Assembly (NCBI GenBank): GCA_003117195.1
Contig: BDSI01000098.1
Span: forward strand, 62,001-126,000
Origin: Eudorina sp. 2006-703-Eu-15
Lineage: Eukaryota > Chlorophyta > Chlorophyceae > Chlamydomonadales > Volvocaceae
Reading direction: 5' to 3'
DNA: 64,000 nt
The notes under the pieces are model-generated. The model made no database searches and was not told where the DNA came from. It saw nothing but the letters and a program-made list of their open reading frames with translations. Shown here one piece after another: positions 13,001 through 25,700 of this stretch. A program made the translations under genes and the position numbers. Within the stretch, counting starts at the first letter, position 1. Each line of letters begins with the position of its first letter.

Positions 13001-13943
13001 GCTCAAGAGGAAATATCTGTACGACAGCCGAAATGCCTGGATGGCTGGCTGGGTAATTACTTGTGCGCGGATGGACGGATCACGCAGCAGAAACAAACGA
13101 ACGGAAGTGACGGCGCGCCAGGGCGCGCGTCCGTCCTGCCTCGCTCCGTCGTTCGTCCGCATCGCTGCTGCCTGCCATCTAGACAGCATTACTCAGCTAG
13201 CCAGCAGCGCAACGAAGTATCTACGTAGCTATCTTGTTTTCTGCGTGATGTGTTCCCCGCCGGCGCGCGCGGTGGCGGACTCTTAGTAATACGTACAGTC
13301 TGACGTACATAACCGTTTGATTACCCGATGTATGTGACAACGAACAGAGATGCCGACCTCGTGAGTTACGAAGATGGTTGCTTATTAGTAAGCAACAAGC
13401 AAGACAGCAGTGTGGCATCGCCACGCCGTGCCAGGTAGCACCTCCCACGAAAGGTCCTTGAATACGGTTAGTTGACGGTCGGCCTCGCTTGCCTATCCAG
13501 ATAGCAACGACCAACGAAGTCTGAGTACCGCTCCATCGGACTTGATACAATACAGAAATGTCTCTTCGGCAGCGTGAAAATGATTTACTTGCCAACGCAC
13601 ATCACGAGGATGACCTACACTGCACTACGCTCTCTAGGTCTACAACTCCGCGTGTCATTGCGATCGTTGACGTCTTCGCATAACATGGAGAATCCTTCTG
13701 ATACTTATAAATACTTCGGGCGTGATCAACAAAGCGTATTCAGTTCGGTCAAGCTGTACGGAAGCGCGATAACCCCAGCTGGGTTCGCAGCAGCTGTCTC
13801 CCGCAGTTACGCGCAGTAAGAATACATAATGCGCAAAACTAATCGATGGTGATATAGTGTTGAAGAATCTGCCGGTGCATTTGGTGATATGGGCTTTGCA
13901 ACTGTGAACCTCAGCTGCGGCACCCAATTGTAGATGTAGCGTA
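9898..13943. other. Intergenic stretch between the two membrane-protein paralogues
   Basis: No gene that I can support. It holds (CAG)n/(GCA)n runs near 9923-9945 and 10039-10066. A direct duplication of a roughly 20-bp CTCAACCGGTTTAGC-type unit lies near 10826-10870. Very many palindromic TACGTACG, GCATGCAT and CTAGCTAG tetranucleotide motifs occur from about 10.6 to 13.3 kb. Around 10500-10590 a short reading frame with GMFELL recalls the GVFELLAQQ end of paralogue exon 2, but too weakly to call a pseudogene. The last several hundred bases should contain the promoter of copy 2. Confidence 0.6.
13705..13713 (+). promoter_or_regulatory. Possible TATA box of membrane-protein copy 2
   Basis: TTATAAATA lies about 230 bp upstream of the first in-frame ATG (13944). 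It is the clearest TATA-like element in the upstream region. There is no transcript evidence, so this is a positional guess. Confidence 0.22.
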
Positions 13944-16900
13944 ATGTCCGCAATGATCATTCTTCATCATCTTGATATATTGAAATTAAAATTACATAGA
14001 GGCTTGACACAGCGCCAGGGCTGGAGCACGCCGGTGCTAGTATTGCTGCTCTTAATTTCGACGTTCCTTAATGCAGCTAGTAAGTAACAATGACTTCTTA
14101 TCCTAATGCATGTGACCGCAGCGTCAGCCTGCCACCCCTATTTCCGGACCACTTAGAAGTGGACCAATGGCCTTGGCAAAACGCAAACTGCGACCTTTTT
14201 TGACGTGGTAGTTTTCGCAAAGAGGCTCCAATGCATGATCGACGTGGCGCTCATTCCGCGCGCAACTGCCTGTCGTCAGTTGGTCACATCGCACTTGGCG
14301 CCGCCTGCTGTACTCTAAAGGCCCGCCACCCACCCCAACCCGCGCTGACCCTCGCTTACTCCTCTTCGTTGCCTTTCAGCGGCGGGCTCCCCCTGTCCCA
14401 GCTCACTCGTCGGCACGTACGATGCCGTACTACTCAGCACACACGAGGTCGTGTCGCTGACCAGCGGCGGCACGGCCGGCGGCGGCGGCGCTGGCACAGG
14501 CAGCTCCAGCAGGGCCGCCGGGACCGGCGGCGGGGCCTTGACGCGGGAGGAGCCCCTTTCCTCGGACGGTCTCTTCCTGTACCTGCGCCCCAGCTACTCG
14601 GTCCTGGGTTGCGACCCGGCCAGCGGCACCTCTCGCTACTCGGTGCGGGTGGCGGTGGGGGACTGCGACGCCTTCAACGCCATCACCACACCCGCAAGCC
14701 CGGAGGAGTGCGCGGAGAGCCCAGGCGGCGGGTGCAAGAGGTGAGTACACGGGTGCGAGGGGGCGAGGGAGCGGTCGCCAAGCCATCTCGACCTGGGCAG
14801 CAGGCCAGCACAACACAGCACGGCGCAGCACAGCACTGCGCAGCACAGCACAGCACAGCCGGGAATATGCTACACGACACCCCAGCACATGTCTAACGCC
14901 GGCCCTACCCGCCGCCCCTCCCCAACCGCACATCGCCGCCCCTCCCCATCCCCCACGCAGCACCCCCGGCCAGTGCCCTCGGACCTGCCTCCACGACTTG
15001 ATGGAGGCGGTGGTGGCCACTTTCGATGTGGGCCCCGAAGGGGTTTTGGGCGGCCTGACGTTGGGGCTGGCGGAGGACAGCGCGGAGGCCGCCGCCGCCA
15101 CAGCCGCCGCCGCCGCCGCCGCAGCAGCAGCAGCGGATGCAGCTGCTGCAGGTGCCACGCATGCTGAGGAAGACGGCGAAGAGCGGCTGCCAGGAGGAGG
15201 AGGAGGAGGAGGAGGAGCAGCAGCAAGTGGTGGCGGAGAAGGAGCAGGCGGCCAGAGCGATGGGGAGGCGACGCCGGATCTGTTGTTATTGGCGGCGGCA
15301 GCGGCGGCGAGCTGCGACAACCGGTCGTCGACGGCCTCCCTGGACCCCTCGGAGCGAGCGCGGCGGCGGGTGGCGTCGCTGCGGGGTGTGTTTGAGCTGC
15401 TGGCCCAACAGGCGCACAACCGGTGGGTGCGGCGCGGGACGGTCCGGGGGGCGGGATGGGGGCCGGAGGACGGACGGGAAGGGGCGCGGGAGGGATGGGG
15501 AGGACGGAGGGGAAGGGGGCGTCAGGCCCGGGGCGAATATGACAGGGTTGGGGAGGGGATGTGGCGCGAATACGACAGGGATGGGGAGGGGGTGTGGCGC
15601 GAATACGATGGGATTGGGAAGGCGGCTTTGGGCGGTCGGGAGCAGCCGCCAGCAACCCACCCGCCCAAGTGCCAGGACCCGACGTTACGAGGGCGTGCCG
15701 CGCCTGCCGTTGACCTATTGGGTTGATGGCGGATGGTCGATGGCTCATTTTGACGCCGCCTCTCCCTAGGGGCCTAGCTAGGGGGTTAGCAATCACGGAT
15801 GGGCCCGTTGGATCGGCCGGTTGGAGCTATGGGTCCAGCTATGGGTGACAAAGAAAGCATCCAGCTATTGGTGACAAAGAAAGCAACATGCACGGGGACG
15901 AGTTTCCAAGCCACCGATGCGTACTGGTCTATGGGTCCGCCTTGTGTGGCGGCTGCATGAATGCACCCTCGATCGTGCACCCTCGATCGTGCACCCTCGA
16001 TCGTGCACCCTCGATCGTGCACCCTCGATCGTGCACCACCTACATCCCATCCACACGTCGTTGGGCGCCGCCGCGCCCGCCCGTCGCGGCATCACGCATG
16101 CCGCCGCGCCTGTCAACGAATACACATGCACCTGCGCGCTCCAGGTACAGCAACGTCTCCGAAGAGCTGCCGGTGACGGCCACCACCCTCCACAAGGCGA
16201 CCACGGTCTCGGCGGACGGCGGCGGGCAGCAGGCGGCGGCGGCCGCTGACGCCGCCGCCGCCGGCGAGCCGCCCCTGGAGTACAGCACCCGGCGTTTCTA
16301 CACCTTCAACTCCGAAACCACCGTACATCCCCGGGCCGCGGACGGCAGCCAGCTGGTCACGCAGCGAAAGTACCTGGTGCCCACGGACGAGGCGTACGAC
16401 AGGCTTGTACGGCACGGTGTGCCGGATTTCCCCGCGGGTGGGTTGGCGGGTGTGTTAGGCTGCGCCATGGGGGGGGGGGGCGGTGGAGGGATGCGCCCAC
16501 GGGTCGGCGACGATGTCTTCAACTCCCCTCCCCCTTGTTTCTGGGGGAATCTGCCGGTATGGTTTCGGAGCGTCAATCCAACGAACGCCATTGCGAGGTA
16601 CCGGGTACCGATACCTTTGCTGCCACTACCATCTACCATGTGCGTGGGTGAGATATGCGCGTCCGGGAGAAATGTAAATATGTGTGCGTGTGTTCAAAAT
16701 GACAAACCCTTTCCCAGAACCGCCATAACTGTGTATCGGTGCGTGTGTACAGAAAAGTAAGCCGCCCGACCGAACCCAGGTGCAGATATACTTACCATAC
16801 CGTATCCGTGTGTGTGTGTGTGTGTGTCGCTGCATATCTGCCGGGCCGACGCTGGCCGGGGGCGGTAACCCGCCCCATACGGGAGACCGCCGAAGCACTC

Positions 16901-17659
16901 TCCCCCGGATTCGGGGGAAGAGGGCGCGTAAGGGGCCTCTGTCCCCTCGCTCTTAACCAAGGGCGCGCGCCCGATCCCTGAGGATCGGTGACAGCTGTGC
17001 CCCCTCAAGGGATTGGGCGGAAGCCCATCCCGGGCGGTCTGCGCCTCGCAGTCCGCTGTTCAACCTCCTCAAGTCCTTGCAGCACCCAGGGCGCGTTCCT
17101 CAGCAATTCGGAGGCGCGCCCCTGCCCGGTTGCCCCCGCGTCCCAACCTAATCGTACTAGCTAAAGTTGCACCATTCGGCAGGCCTGCCCGCCCAGCTGA
17201 GTCAGAGCGACGTCGCACACGTCAGGCCTTGCTGGGTCCGGGTATGCAGTCGGGCGCTCCATGATGGGGCTATGGTTTGCACAAGGCAGCACATCACCAC
17301 GTAAGCTTCCCTGTCGTACACCCCTTCCCGTCGCGAGCGGCCCTCGCCTACAAGTCCCGCTGCCAACTCCCACTGGTCGGGCCCGACCCTCCTCGGGCAC
17401 CCACGATCCCCATCGTGCCCGGAAGTGGGCTTCCCTTGTCCCAATCCCTTCCCCCTAGCGTCTCGCGCTGCTATCTATCCATCAAGAGTCTACGTCTACT
17501 GGCTGCACGCAGCGGATCCGGCCGTCCACCACAGATAGGATTGGGTGGTCCGGTCCCACCCCCTCCCATCCCCGTCGCGGTCGGCCCAGTTCTGCAAAAC
17601 TGGCCACCCGCTGCCAGAACTCCATGACTGCGCGCGCCTTAGCTACATCTACCGGCGAC

Positions 17660-17736
<77 letters not shown>

Positions 17737-20700
17737 ATTGCAACCCGCCCGCCCGCCCGATCCCAGGTGGCAATATACTTACCATAGAACCTGCGAGGAA
17801 AAATGTGTGTGTGTGTGTGTGTGAATCGTTACATATCTGCCGGGCCGACGCTGGCCGGGGGCGCTAACCCGCCCCATACGGGTGTGTGTGTGTGTGTTCG
17901 TGTCGGTTGCCCCGCACAGGCGGCATCTGCCACACGGTGCTGGACCCCACCGGGTCAGTCAGCTCCCGGGTTGATATGGTGCTGTCGGAGCGGTTGGTCC
18001 CCGTGGCGGCGCCCGCACAGCAGCCGGGCCGCGGGCGTGTGAGGCAAGGCGGCCAAGCGTCGCAGCACCGCCAAACGGATGGTGAGGCTCAAGGGCAGCA
18101 GCAGCAGCCTGACCCGACCTCCGGAACCGCCATCGTCATGAGGGCACGCCTGATGCTGACGATGACCAAGCCGGCGGAGGCGGCGGATGCCGTACCTGCG
18201 ACGGAGGCGGCGGAGGCGGCCGCCGCGCCGTCAGCGGCGGCGATGGCGGCCTGGTCCACCTCGGCGCCGCGGCGCGCGGCGCTGGCGGCGCAGTCTCGTG
18301 CCGTACACAAGGAGCCTGGCGGCGGCGGGGCCGCCGACGCGGCCGCCGCTGCCACAGGAACGGCGGCGGCGGCGGCGCCGGCCCTGCTCTCCGTGTCCGC
18401 CGACCACCTGTACCCGGGCAGTGACGCCGCCAGCTACCTAAGCGACTGGAAAGCGCGGCTGGCCGACAACCACCACAACCGCCACCGCCGGCGGCGGCAG
18501 AGGCACAGTCAGCGTCACCGGTTGTTGGTTGAGGAACAGCCGGGACGGAATGTGGGACAGGATGGTGGTGGCGATGAGGGGGCAGGGGGGCGTGCAGCGG
18601 CGAACCTCCTCACAGAGCAAGGCCACAAGCAGCAGCAACAGTATGGCGATGCCGCCTCGTCGCCGCTCCAGGTCAGCGCGAAGCAAAAGGAGGAGGAGGC
18701 GGCGGCGGCAGCCTCCGCCTCCTCCTCCTCCGCCGCCGCGGAGCCTCGGGGTTGGCGAGAGGCTGGTGGCGCAGCTGTCCGTCGTCAGCTGATGGATTTG
18801 AATCGTACGACTATGGATCCAGTTTTCCGATCATTTTTTGTTCAAGGCAACGAGCTTGGGGTGGAGGTGGCGGTGGGCAAGACGGCCGGTGCGGAGCGCG
18901 GGCGCCAGTTGGCGAAGGTCGGTAGTTGGTTGGGCAAGTAGTTGGTTGGGCGCTTGTACGGTTGGTTGTTTAGGTGGTTAGGCGGTAACACGGTTGGAGG
19001 ACCCTCTCTCTTGCTTAACCTTCCCTGGACCTCGACCTTACATGCATATGTACTCCAGCCTACCCGGGGGACTGACTACTAACGTCTCCTGTTTGGGCCC
19101 TCCGGAATCCCCGATACCGTACACATCCCGTACACAGGTCACTGCGGGCGTCGACGTGAACTTCAGCGTCATCCTCTTCGGAAACTGGTATCAAGGAGTG
19201 TCGTACTCTGAGATGTTCGGGACCGCAGGTACGGCGAAGGAACAGTGTGACAGCGGGAGATACCGCCGATGACCGTCCGATGGCGGGAGGGTCAGGGCGG
19301 TGCGGGGGGCCCTGTGCGCAAGCAAGTGCGTAATGCAACCGTTACAAGGTGTAATGTAACCGTTACAGGTAAGTGTACGGCAGCGAGCGGGGTCAGGCAC
19401 GAGGTGAGGGCGCGCGACAGGGAGTTCATAAAGGGAGGGAGGGAGGTGGTGTGGGAGGCTGGCGGAACGGCAAATAGCGGGTTCTTTCGGGCACCTGCCT
19501 TAGTCAGACCCTGTCCGCCCTCTTGGGCGATTGAAGCGCACTGCCCTAAGCTCGCGAGGTGTGCGTACTTCGTCGCAGCACCAATGCGTGCATTGAGGCG
19601 CGCCGTTCATGTCCGTTCCCCCTGGCCCTTTGCACGACCTGCCTGTCCCGCTTTTGATAAATCACCTTACGCCGCCTGCGCTCCTGCGATTCCCAACTCA
19701 TTTTTTTCCAAGCCCATCCTGTGTCGTACTTGCATGTACTGCAACCCCCCCGCCGCTCTCCTCCCCCAACTGCAACCCCGTATGAAAGAGTTCACCCGCA
19801 GTAACAACGGGACATATAACAACACGGCTGGGTACCTGACCCGCCGTATCGTGATGAGCTCCGAAGCCAAAGTGGCCAACGGCACCCAGGATTTCTTCAG
19901 CTCGCGGCCCAACTGCAGCGATTTTGAGGTACGGCGGCGCCGTACAGTGTTTCTGTGCAGTTACCGCTGCGCATGTCTTTCGCACTGTTTGAACCTGATG
20001 ATTGGATCGCAACCCGGACTTCCGCCCCAGTCATTTTACCGTACTGTCGATTTGCCGTACAGGCCGGCTCCCGGCCACAGCCGCACCCCCGTAGTGGTGG
20101 CAACGCGCGTGTGACCTGTCGTACCAGTGACATGTGTACGACATTCTGTCCTTGCGGCCGCAGACGTACGGTCAGTCGTCCTTCCCCCAGATCGTATCCG
20201 CCAGCAACACGCTCCAGGGGGTACGGGTGCAGTTCTTCGCCATAAGCGCCGAGATAGCGCTGCAGAGTAGTACATATCTGTACGGCGCCCTGGGACAGTG
20301 CGATTTCAACGGCTCGGCGTCGGTCGCAGCGGCAGGCGGCGTGAGCGGTACGACAGGGGAGGCCGCAGTTGTCATGGGCGGGCGAGGAGCAAGCGTGAAT
20401 GGGAGGAAAGGGAGAACGAACATGAATGGTCGTACGGAACTGATCAGAGTATTGGAAGAAACCCCACCACGAATTTCTGCCAGCCTTGATGCTTTATTAA
20501 TTGCCAGTCTCATTTTTTCTGTATTCTCGTACATATATACAATACCTCTGTTGCCGTACAGGATCCTTCAACGGGCTCGCATCGAACGGTCTGGACCTCA
20601 CGCTGACGGAGGCCCTGGTGGAGGCGGAGATCTACATCTGCAATCCAGACATCACGAGCGTCACGTTGTACACACTCAATATGGCCATGTACGACAGCGG

Positions 20701-22717
20701 TACGGCAGCGTCGTGCACGCTGACGAACATCAACCTCCAACTGCTGACGGTGCGGATTTACTACCAGACCCAGACCTCAAGCGGGGGTTGGACCGACCAA
20801 CGCGTATTGGCGGAGATCGAAGGAACCACTGCCTCGCAAAAAACAGGCTGGGTCTGCGACACGGTTGCGATGGCCAACGCGGATTTCCAAGCGCAGGCGG
20901 CTGTGACGCCGCCGCCGCCGCCCTCGCCGCTGCCGCCGTCGCCACCTTCGCCGCCGCCACCGCCGCCCATGCCGCCGAGCCCGCTGCCGCCGTCGCCGTC
21001 GCCCCCGTCGCCGCTCCCGCCGTCACCGCCCTCGCCGCTGCCGCCGTCGCCACCATCGCCGCCGCCGCCCTCCCCGCTGCCCCCCTCACCACTGCCTCCC
21101 TCACCCAACCCGCCGTCACCACTGCCGCCGTCACCGCCCTCGCCACTGCCGCCGTCGCCACCATCGCCGCTGCCGCCCTCGCCCCTCCCTCCGTCGCCAC
21201 GGCCGCCGTCGCCCTCCCCGCCGTCGCCCCTGCCTCCTTCCCCACCCTCGCCGCCGCCCCCATCCCCTCTACCGCCATCACCGTCACCGCCTCCCTCTCC
21301 CCTGCCTCCGTCGCCGCCGCCATCACCTCCTCCCTCACCACCGCCACCATCGCCGTCGCCGCCGCCGTCGCCCCTGCCTCCCTCCCCAAGCCCTCCGCCA
21401 AGCCCTCAGCCGCCCTACCCGCCCGCGCCGCCGTCGCCGCCGTACCCGCCCTCGCCGCCGCCGCCGCTACCGCCGTCGCCGCCGTTGCCGCCCGCCTACC
21501 CTTCGCCACCCGCCTATCCGGGGCCGCCGCCGCCGCCACTACCTCCAGGCTCGCCGCCTGCTCCCCATCCGTCACCGCCGCCGCAGCCACCGCGCCCGCG
21601 CCCACCGCCTCCCAACTTAAAGACCAGCCCATCGTCTCCGGGCAAGAGCTCAGAGGACACCGCCGCCCTGGCTCCGAACCTCAACGACACCGCCTCCAGC
21701 CCCAACGTTTCCGCAGCCGGCAACCGAGGCGCGTCGGCAACGTCATCAACTCCCAACGATTCAAACCACCGCACCCGGAACATCATCATCATCGTATGTA
21801 CGGTCGTCGGTGGCGTGCTCGTCATCACTCTTTTGGTGCTGGTTGCGGTCGTTGCAGTGACCCGCGGGTCGGTAGGCGGCGGCGCCGCCGCCTTCGCTGC
21901 CGGTCACGTCCCGCCGCGGGTTGCATCAAACAGAGTCGTGCCCGTGAGCCAGGCGGGGCCGACGCTGGTGGGCCCGCCGCCGCCGCCGCCGCCGCCGCCA
22001 CCGCCGGCAGCGACGCAGCTGCCGCCGCAACAACCGGTGGCGGCGCCCGTCTCCACTAATCCCGCCGCGATCGCGGCTATGGCGGCGCTGGCAGCGGCGG
22101 TATCCGCGGCTTCCAACGCGACGGCGCCGGCGGCTTCGGAGCCACCTCCGCCGCCACCTCCGCCGCCGCCGCCGCTGCCACCACGAGAGGGCGCTGCTCT
22201 GTCGCCGCCGCCGCCGCCGCCGCTGGTGGTTCCGGAGGACCCAGTGGGACAAGCGGCCGTTGCCAGTGGTTCAACGCCCCCTGTTGATTCAGGAGACGTC
22301 GTGGCCGGCGCGGCAGCGGCACCCGCGGTGGCGGCGGAGGCGGAGGTGGCGGCGGAGGCGGGTCCTCGCGCGCCGGCGGGGCCGTTGACTCCTGACGCAG
22401 CGGCATCGCCGTCGGCCGCCATTGAGGCGCGCCCGCCGCCAGCGCCAGCGCCACCGGCGGCGGCCGCGCCCGACACGCCCGAGATCACGCCAGCGCCAGC
22501 CGCCGGCGTCGGCACCGCCCCGGCTGCCGCCGCCGCCGCCCCGGCGGCGGCGGAGGCGGCAAGCGTGGCCTCGCCGGCGGAGCTGCCGCCGTCGCCGGCG
22601 GGCACGTCGGGGCTGGCCGCAGGGCCTTCCAACGGAGCCCTGGGGAAGAGCCTCAAGCGCTTCAACGCACTTCCGCCACTCCAGGGAGCCACCACCAGCA
22701 AGACCCTGGCGCCTTGA
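13944..22717 (+). CDS. Proline-rich single-pass membrane protein, paralogue copy 2 (complete)
   Basis: Exons: 13944-14079, 14380-14740, 14961-15422, 16145-16437, 17920-18917, 19138-19228, 19789-19928, 20164-20347, 20562-22717. All phases agree, giving about 1,606 codons. The first exon encodes a signal peptide with hydrophobic core [12 protein letters not shown] ending LNAA; its A|GTAAGT donor matches the phase-1 acceptor at 14380. ATG 13953 is an alternative start. The ectodomain carries several Cys and NGT/NNT-type glycosylation sites. The linker of exon 5 is Ala/Gln/Arg-rich. Residues about 1004-1241 are an SPPP/PPSP stalk, expected to be hydroxylated and O-glycosylated. The transmembrane segment is about 1293-1320 ([20 protein letters not shown]), followed by an Ala/Pro-rich tail. 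The acceptor of exon 7 (AAAG|AGTTC) was chosen because it makes [10 protein letters not shown] align with DLYRLENGTY of copy 1. Function unknown; a surface/extracellular-matrix receptor-like or structural role is inferred. Confidence 0.8.
15527..15625 (+). repeat. 33-bp tandem repeat, about 2.7 copies
   Basis: Units of the type GCGAATACGACAGGGATGGG followed by a G-rich tail. It lies in the intron 15423-16144 of copy 2. Confidence 0.8.
15963..16032 (+). repeat. 14-bp tandem repeat GCACCCTCGATCGT x5
   Basis: Five near-perfect units, each containing the palindrome CGATCG, just before the exon starting at 16145 of copy 2. The array is intronic and its in-frame readings are shadows. Confidence 0.93.
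16833..17882 (+). repeat. About 1-kb segment bounded by 51-bp direct repeats
   Basis: The block starting CATATCTGCCGGGCCGACG and ending CCCCATACGGG occurs at 16833-16883 and again at 17832-17882, with one visible mismatch and 999 bp offset. Both copies are preceded by an ATATACTTACCATA motif and a GT tract, so the similarity spans roughly 130 bp. All of it lies in the intron 16438-17919 of copy 2. It could be a small terminal-repeat element or a segmental duplication; no coding capacity is visible between the repeats. Confidence 0.6.
17662..17733 (+). repeat. (GT)n microsatellite, about 36 copies
   Basis: Perfect dinucleotide run in the intron 16438-17919 of copy 2. Shorter GT runs occur at about 16810, 17804 and 17883. 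Confidence 0.98.
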
Positions 22718-25700
22718 GGCAGTATCCCGATGGGCGGTGTCCCGATGTCTCCGCCTTTGGGCGTCCGAGGATCCCGTCCGTTCTGGGTGTGGTTCCGGAG
22801 CGTATGCGATTCCACTGCAGGCCACTGCACCGCCTCTATGTGGCCCCCGCGAGCCTGACACCCAGGGGGCGGTTAGGTACGCCCGCTGTTCGGTACGGCA
22901 TCCTTGACAAGCTACCTCCGATTCGGTCGGTGGTCCGGGGCCTCCATTCCACGCATCTCGCGCCTCCGACACCATTTGCGTATCCTCTACCATCAGCGCC
23001 TCCTTCCTTACATCATTTACTGGATCCTTTCCATTAGGCAGGTCGACGTCAGGCAGGCGCCGTACATGTGTGTGAAGCGTTCGACGTCTCCGTACTGACA
23101 GGTCTACCTGCCGTACATGTGTGTGTGTGTGAAGCGTTCGACGTCGCCGTATTTTCCGGTCTAGAGACGAAGAGCTAGGTCGAGAGGTAGCGCGGCTTGC
23201 AGAGGGGGACTGAGCCTGGGTCCAGGGGGGGGTTCAACGATTACGTTGATTGCGATTGCGGTGTCTTGATTGACGGAAGGGGGCCAGGGGGACTGGGCAG
23301 CCGCCACGAGGCCGGGGCGGTTGCGATTGAACTGAGGGGCCCGGGGGGAATTCAAATGGATTGGGGAGCCGCGGAGGGGCCCGAGAATGGGGTACGGCGC
23401 GATCGGACAATAGCTGCACGACAGTGTACGACAGTGTATTGCGGGCGGGGGTTGCGTGAAGGGGAAGGCAATGTGCGGGAGGGCGCATCGCAGCGCGGCC
23501 GGGGGGATATTGTGGTGGCGAGTGCGGAGGTGGGGTGGGGTGGGGCGAGCCGTGGAGGCGGTCGGGAGGTGAGGGGGAAGGGGAAGGGGGAGGGGGAGGA
23601 GGTGACCGATATTGTTGGCAACCGCGGTCACGCACCTCGGTAGGGATTCACAAAACTGAGAGGGACGTAGGGACGCATACGGTAACATACATACTTGCTG
23701 CTGAAGGAAATACCTGCTGGTGCTGCTGCTTCTGGCCGCTGCTGCTACTGCTAGTGCTACTGCTGCTGCTGGCTTGCTGTTGATGCGGCTGTTGCTGTTG
23801 ATGCGGTTGCTGCTGTTGATGCGGCTGCTGTTGTTGATGCAGCTGCTGCTGTTGCTGGCCCCACGGGTATGCCGAAGCGCCGCCGAAAGGGAACGGTCTG
23901 AAGGACGCTGCCGCAGTCGTTGCCCGCGAACATCTCCGGGCACCGCAGAATGTACGATGTGGTGTACGACATGCGCATAACAGATCCTACGGCGGGATTG
24001 GTGGAGACTGGCGCCGCCACCGGTTGTTGCGGCGTCAGCTGCGTCGCTGCCGGCGGTGGCGGCGGCGGCGGCGGCGGCGGGCCCACCAGCGTCGGCCCTG
24101 CCTGGCTCACGGGCACGACTCTGTTTGATGAACTCGCGATTCGGTGTGTCCGTTGTGGTTTGTTCGTTATAAGCTTACAACTGCCCAACCGTAAACATGC
24201 AAGCCGCCGTCGCGTTCGCTCGTATCATATGCAACAGTGCGGCATATGTGTCGGCATCTGCCGAGGCGGCCGCAATGCCACCGCGTACTGCACCATACGG
24301 CACCGCCGCCTGCTATTAGCGTCCCGCCTGTAGCATCCCCCCTTCCACATACAGCTTAACCTCTGTAGGGCATCGCTTGGGCGTGGTACGGCAGCCGCGA
24401 CCTTCTATTGCTACTTGCTATTGTACGGCGTCGTACTATTTTACTGTTCCCACGGGGTGTTTCCCGGACGATGTGGTTGAGCTCATGGTGACCCATGGGT
24501 CTGCCCTGTCAGTGGTGGTAGTGGGCCCGAGTGCCTAACGGGTAGACGGCGCGCTTCCGGGAAGCTGTCATGCATGGTGGGTGCTTCCGTCATTCCGTGT
24601 CGGACTTGGCGGGTGCTACATGCATGAGGCGTACGGCAAGGATACTATGCATTGCTCGCGCCGCCGTGATGGCCGGGTCGCCTGCACGGATGAGCCTTGC
24701 GCCAGGCAGGCAGCTGCCGTACACAGCGTACGCGGTACGACTTAAGGCGTTGTTTTATTTTCTTCCGCTTTTTTCGGTGCTGGAAGTTTATGAGATATTT
24801 CGTACGACGGCAGGACGGCAGGTAGTGGACTTGGGAGGGCGGCGCAGCCGTGAAGGGATCGCAGGCGCTAAGGATTTAACTCGAATTGGAATATTGAATT
24901 GATGGGTCTGTCGCATTGATTGAGGGGGAGGGATCCTACGCGCGTGCATGCATGCATGCCTGTTGCCATGTCACTGGACATCAGCCAGCGGTGGGTTGGT
25001 TGGCGATGCGCACGTTGGGCGTTGACCGTTGGGTATTGACCGTTGGGATGATATCTGATGGGTAGAAGTCTAGAGGATATCGGGGCGTTTTTGTTGGAAG
25101 TTGACGGTGGGTGTAATCACACGGACGCGAAGGCGAGGCTGAGAACTTGGCAGGACAGCTCGTAGGTCCGTTGTGTGTTGATGCAGGCGGTGGCTGCATG
25201 GTGGGGGCGTTTGCGGGAGGGTTTCGGAACCAGCAGGGTCGGGTCGGGTCGAGTCAGGTCTTGACGACGTCGGCGCTCGGCGGCGGCCCGCCGCCAACGC
25301 GGGCATGTACGGGCACTCAAGGCCGGAAGGTGGTCTGCGCGTCGACGGGACCCGCTTGTGACGGAGAGAAGCCGCGAGCGGATATCGGATCTCGTCCTGT
25401 CGTACACCGTACATGCTGTGTCCCTTCTGTGCCGTACCTGTGACCCTGTATCTTGAGCTGCATAGGCAAGGAAGCAAACTGGTTCGACAGCAGATAATAA
25501 TGAAGTATGTATGACAAGGGACGGAGTTCATCCGTGGATTGCGATGCTGCCTGGCAGGCAGCGATTTACAGGTCGTCGCTCACGCTCATTTACCCACTCA
25601 TCCAACAGCGCGGAGACGGTATGGCAGGCGCCAGGGATCATTCTGCCACAGGTACGGTAACAGCTCGATGACCAATCAGCGGTCACGGGGGTACGGCAAA

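Noticed and set aside
20134..22059. 641-codon + frame in a second frame of copy 2, and the 300-aa antisense frame
   Set aside because: Composition shadows of the CCG-rich stalk; the correct frame is fixed by paralogue alignment and the membrane helix.
1..22717. Pherophorin assignment for the tandem pair
   Set aside because: Pherophorins are secreted with a central proline rod between two Cys-rich domains; here there is a transmembrane segment and no such Cys pattern.
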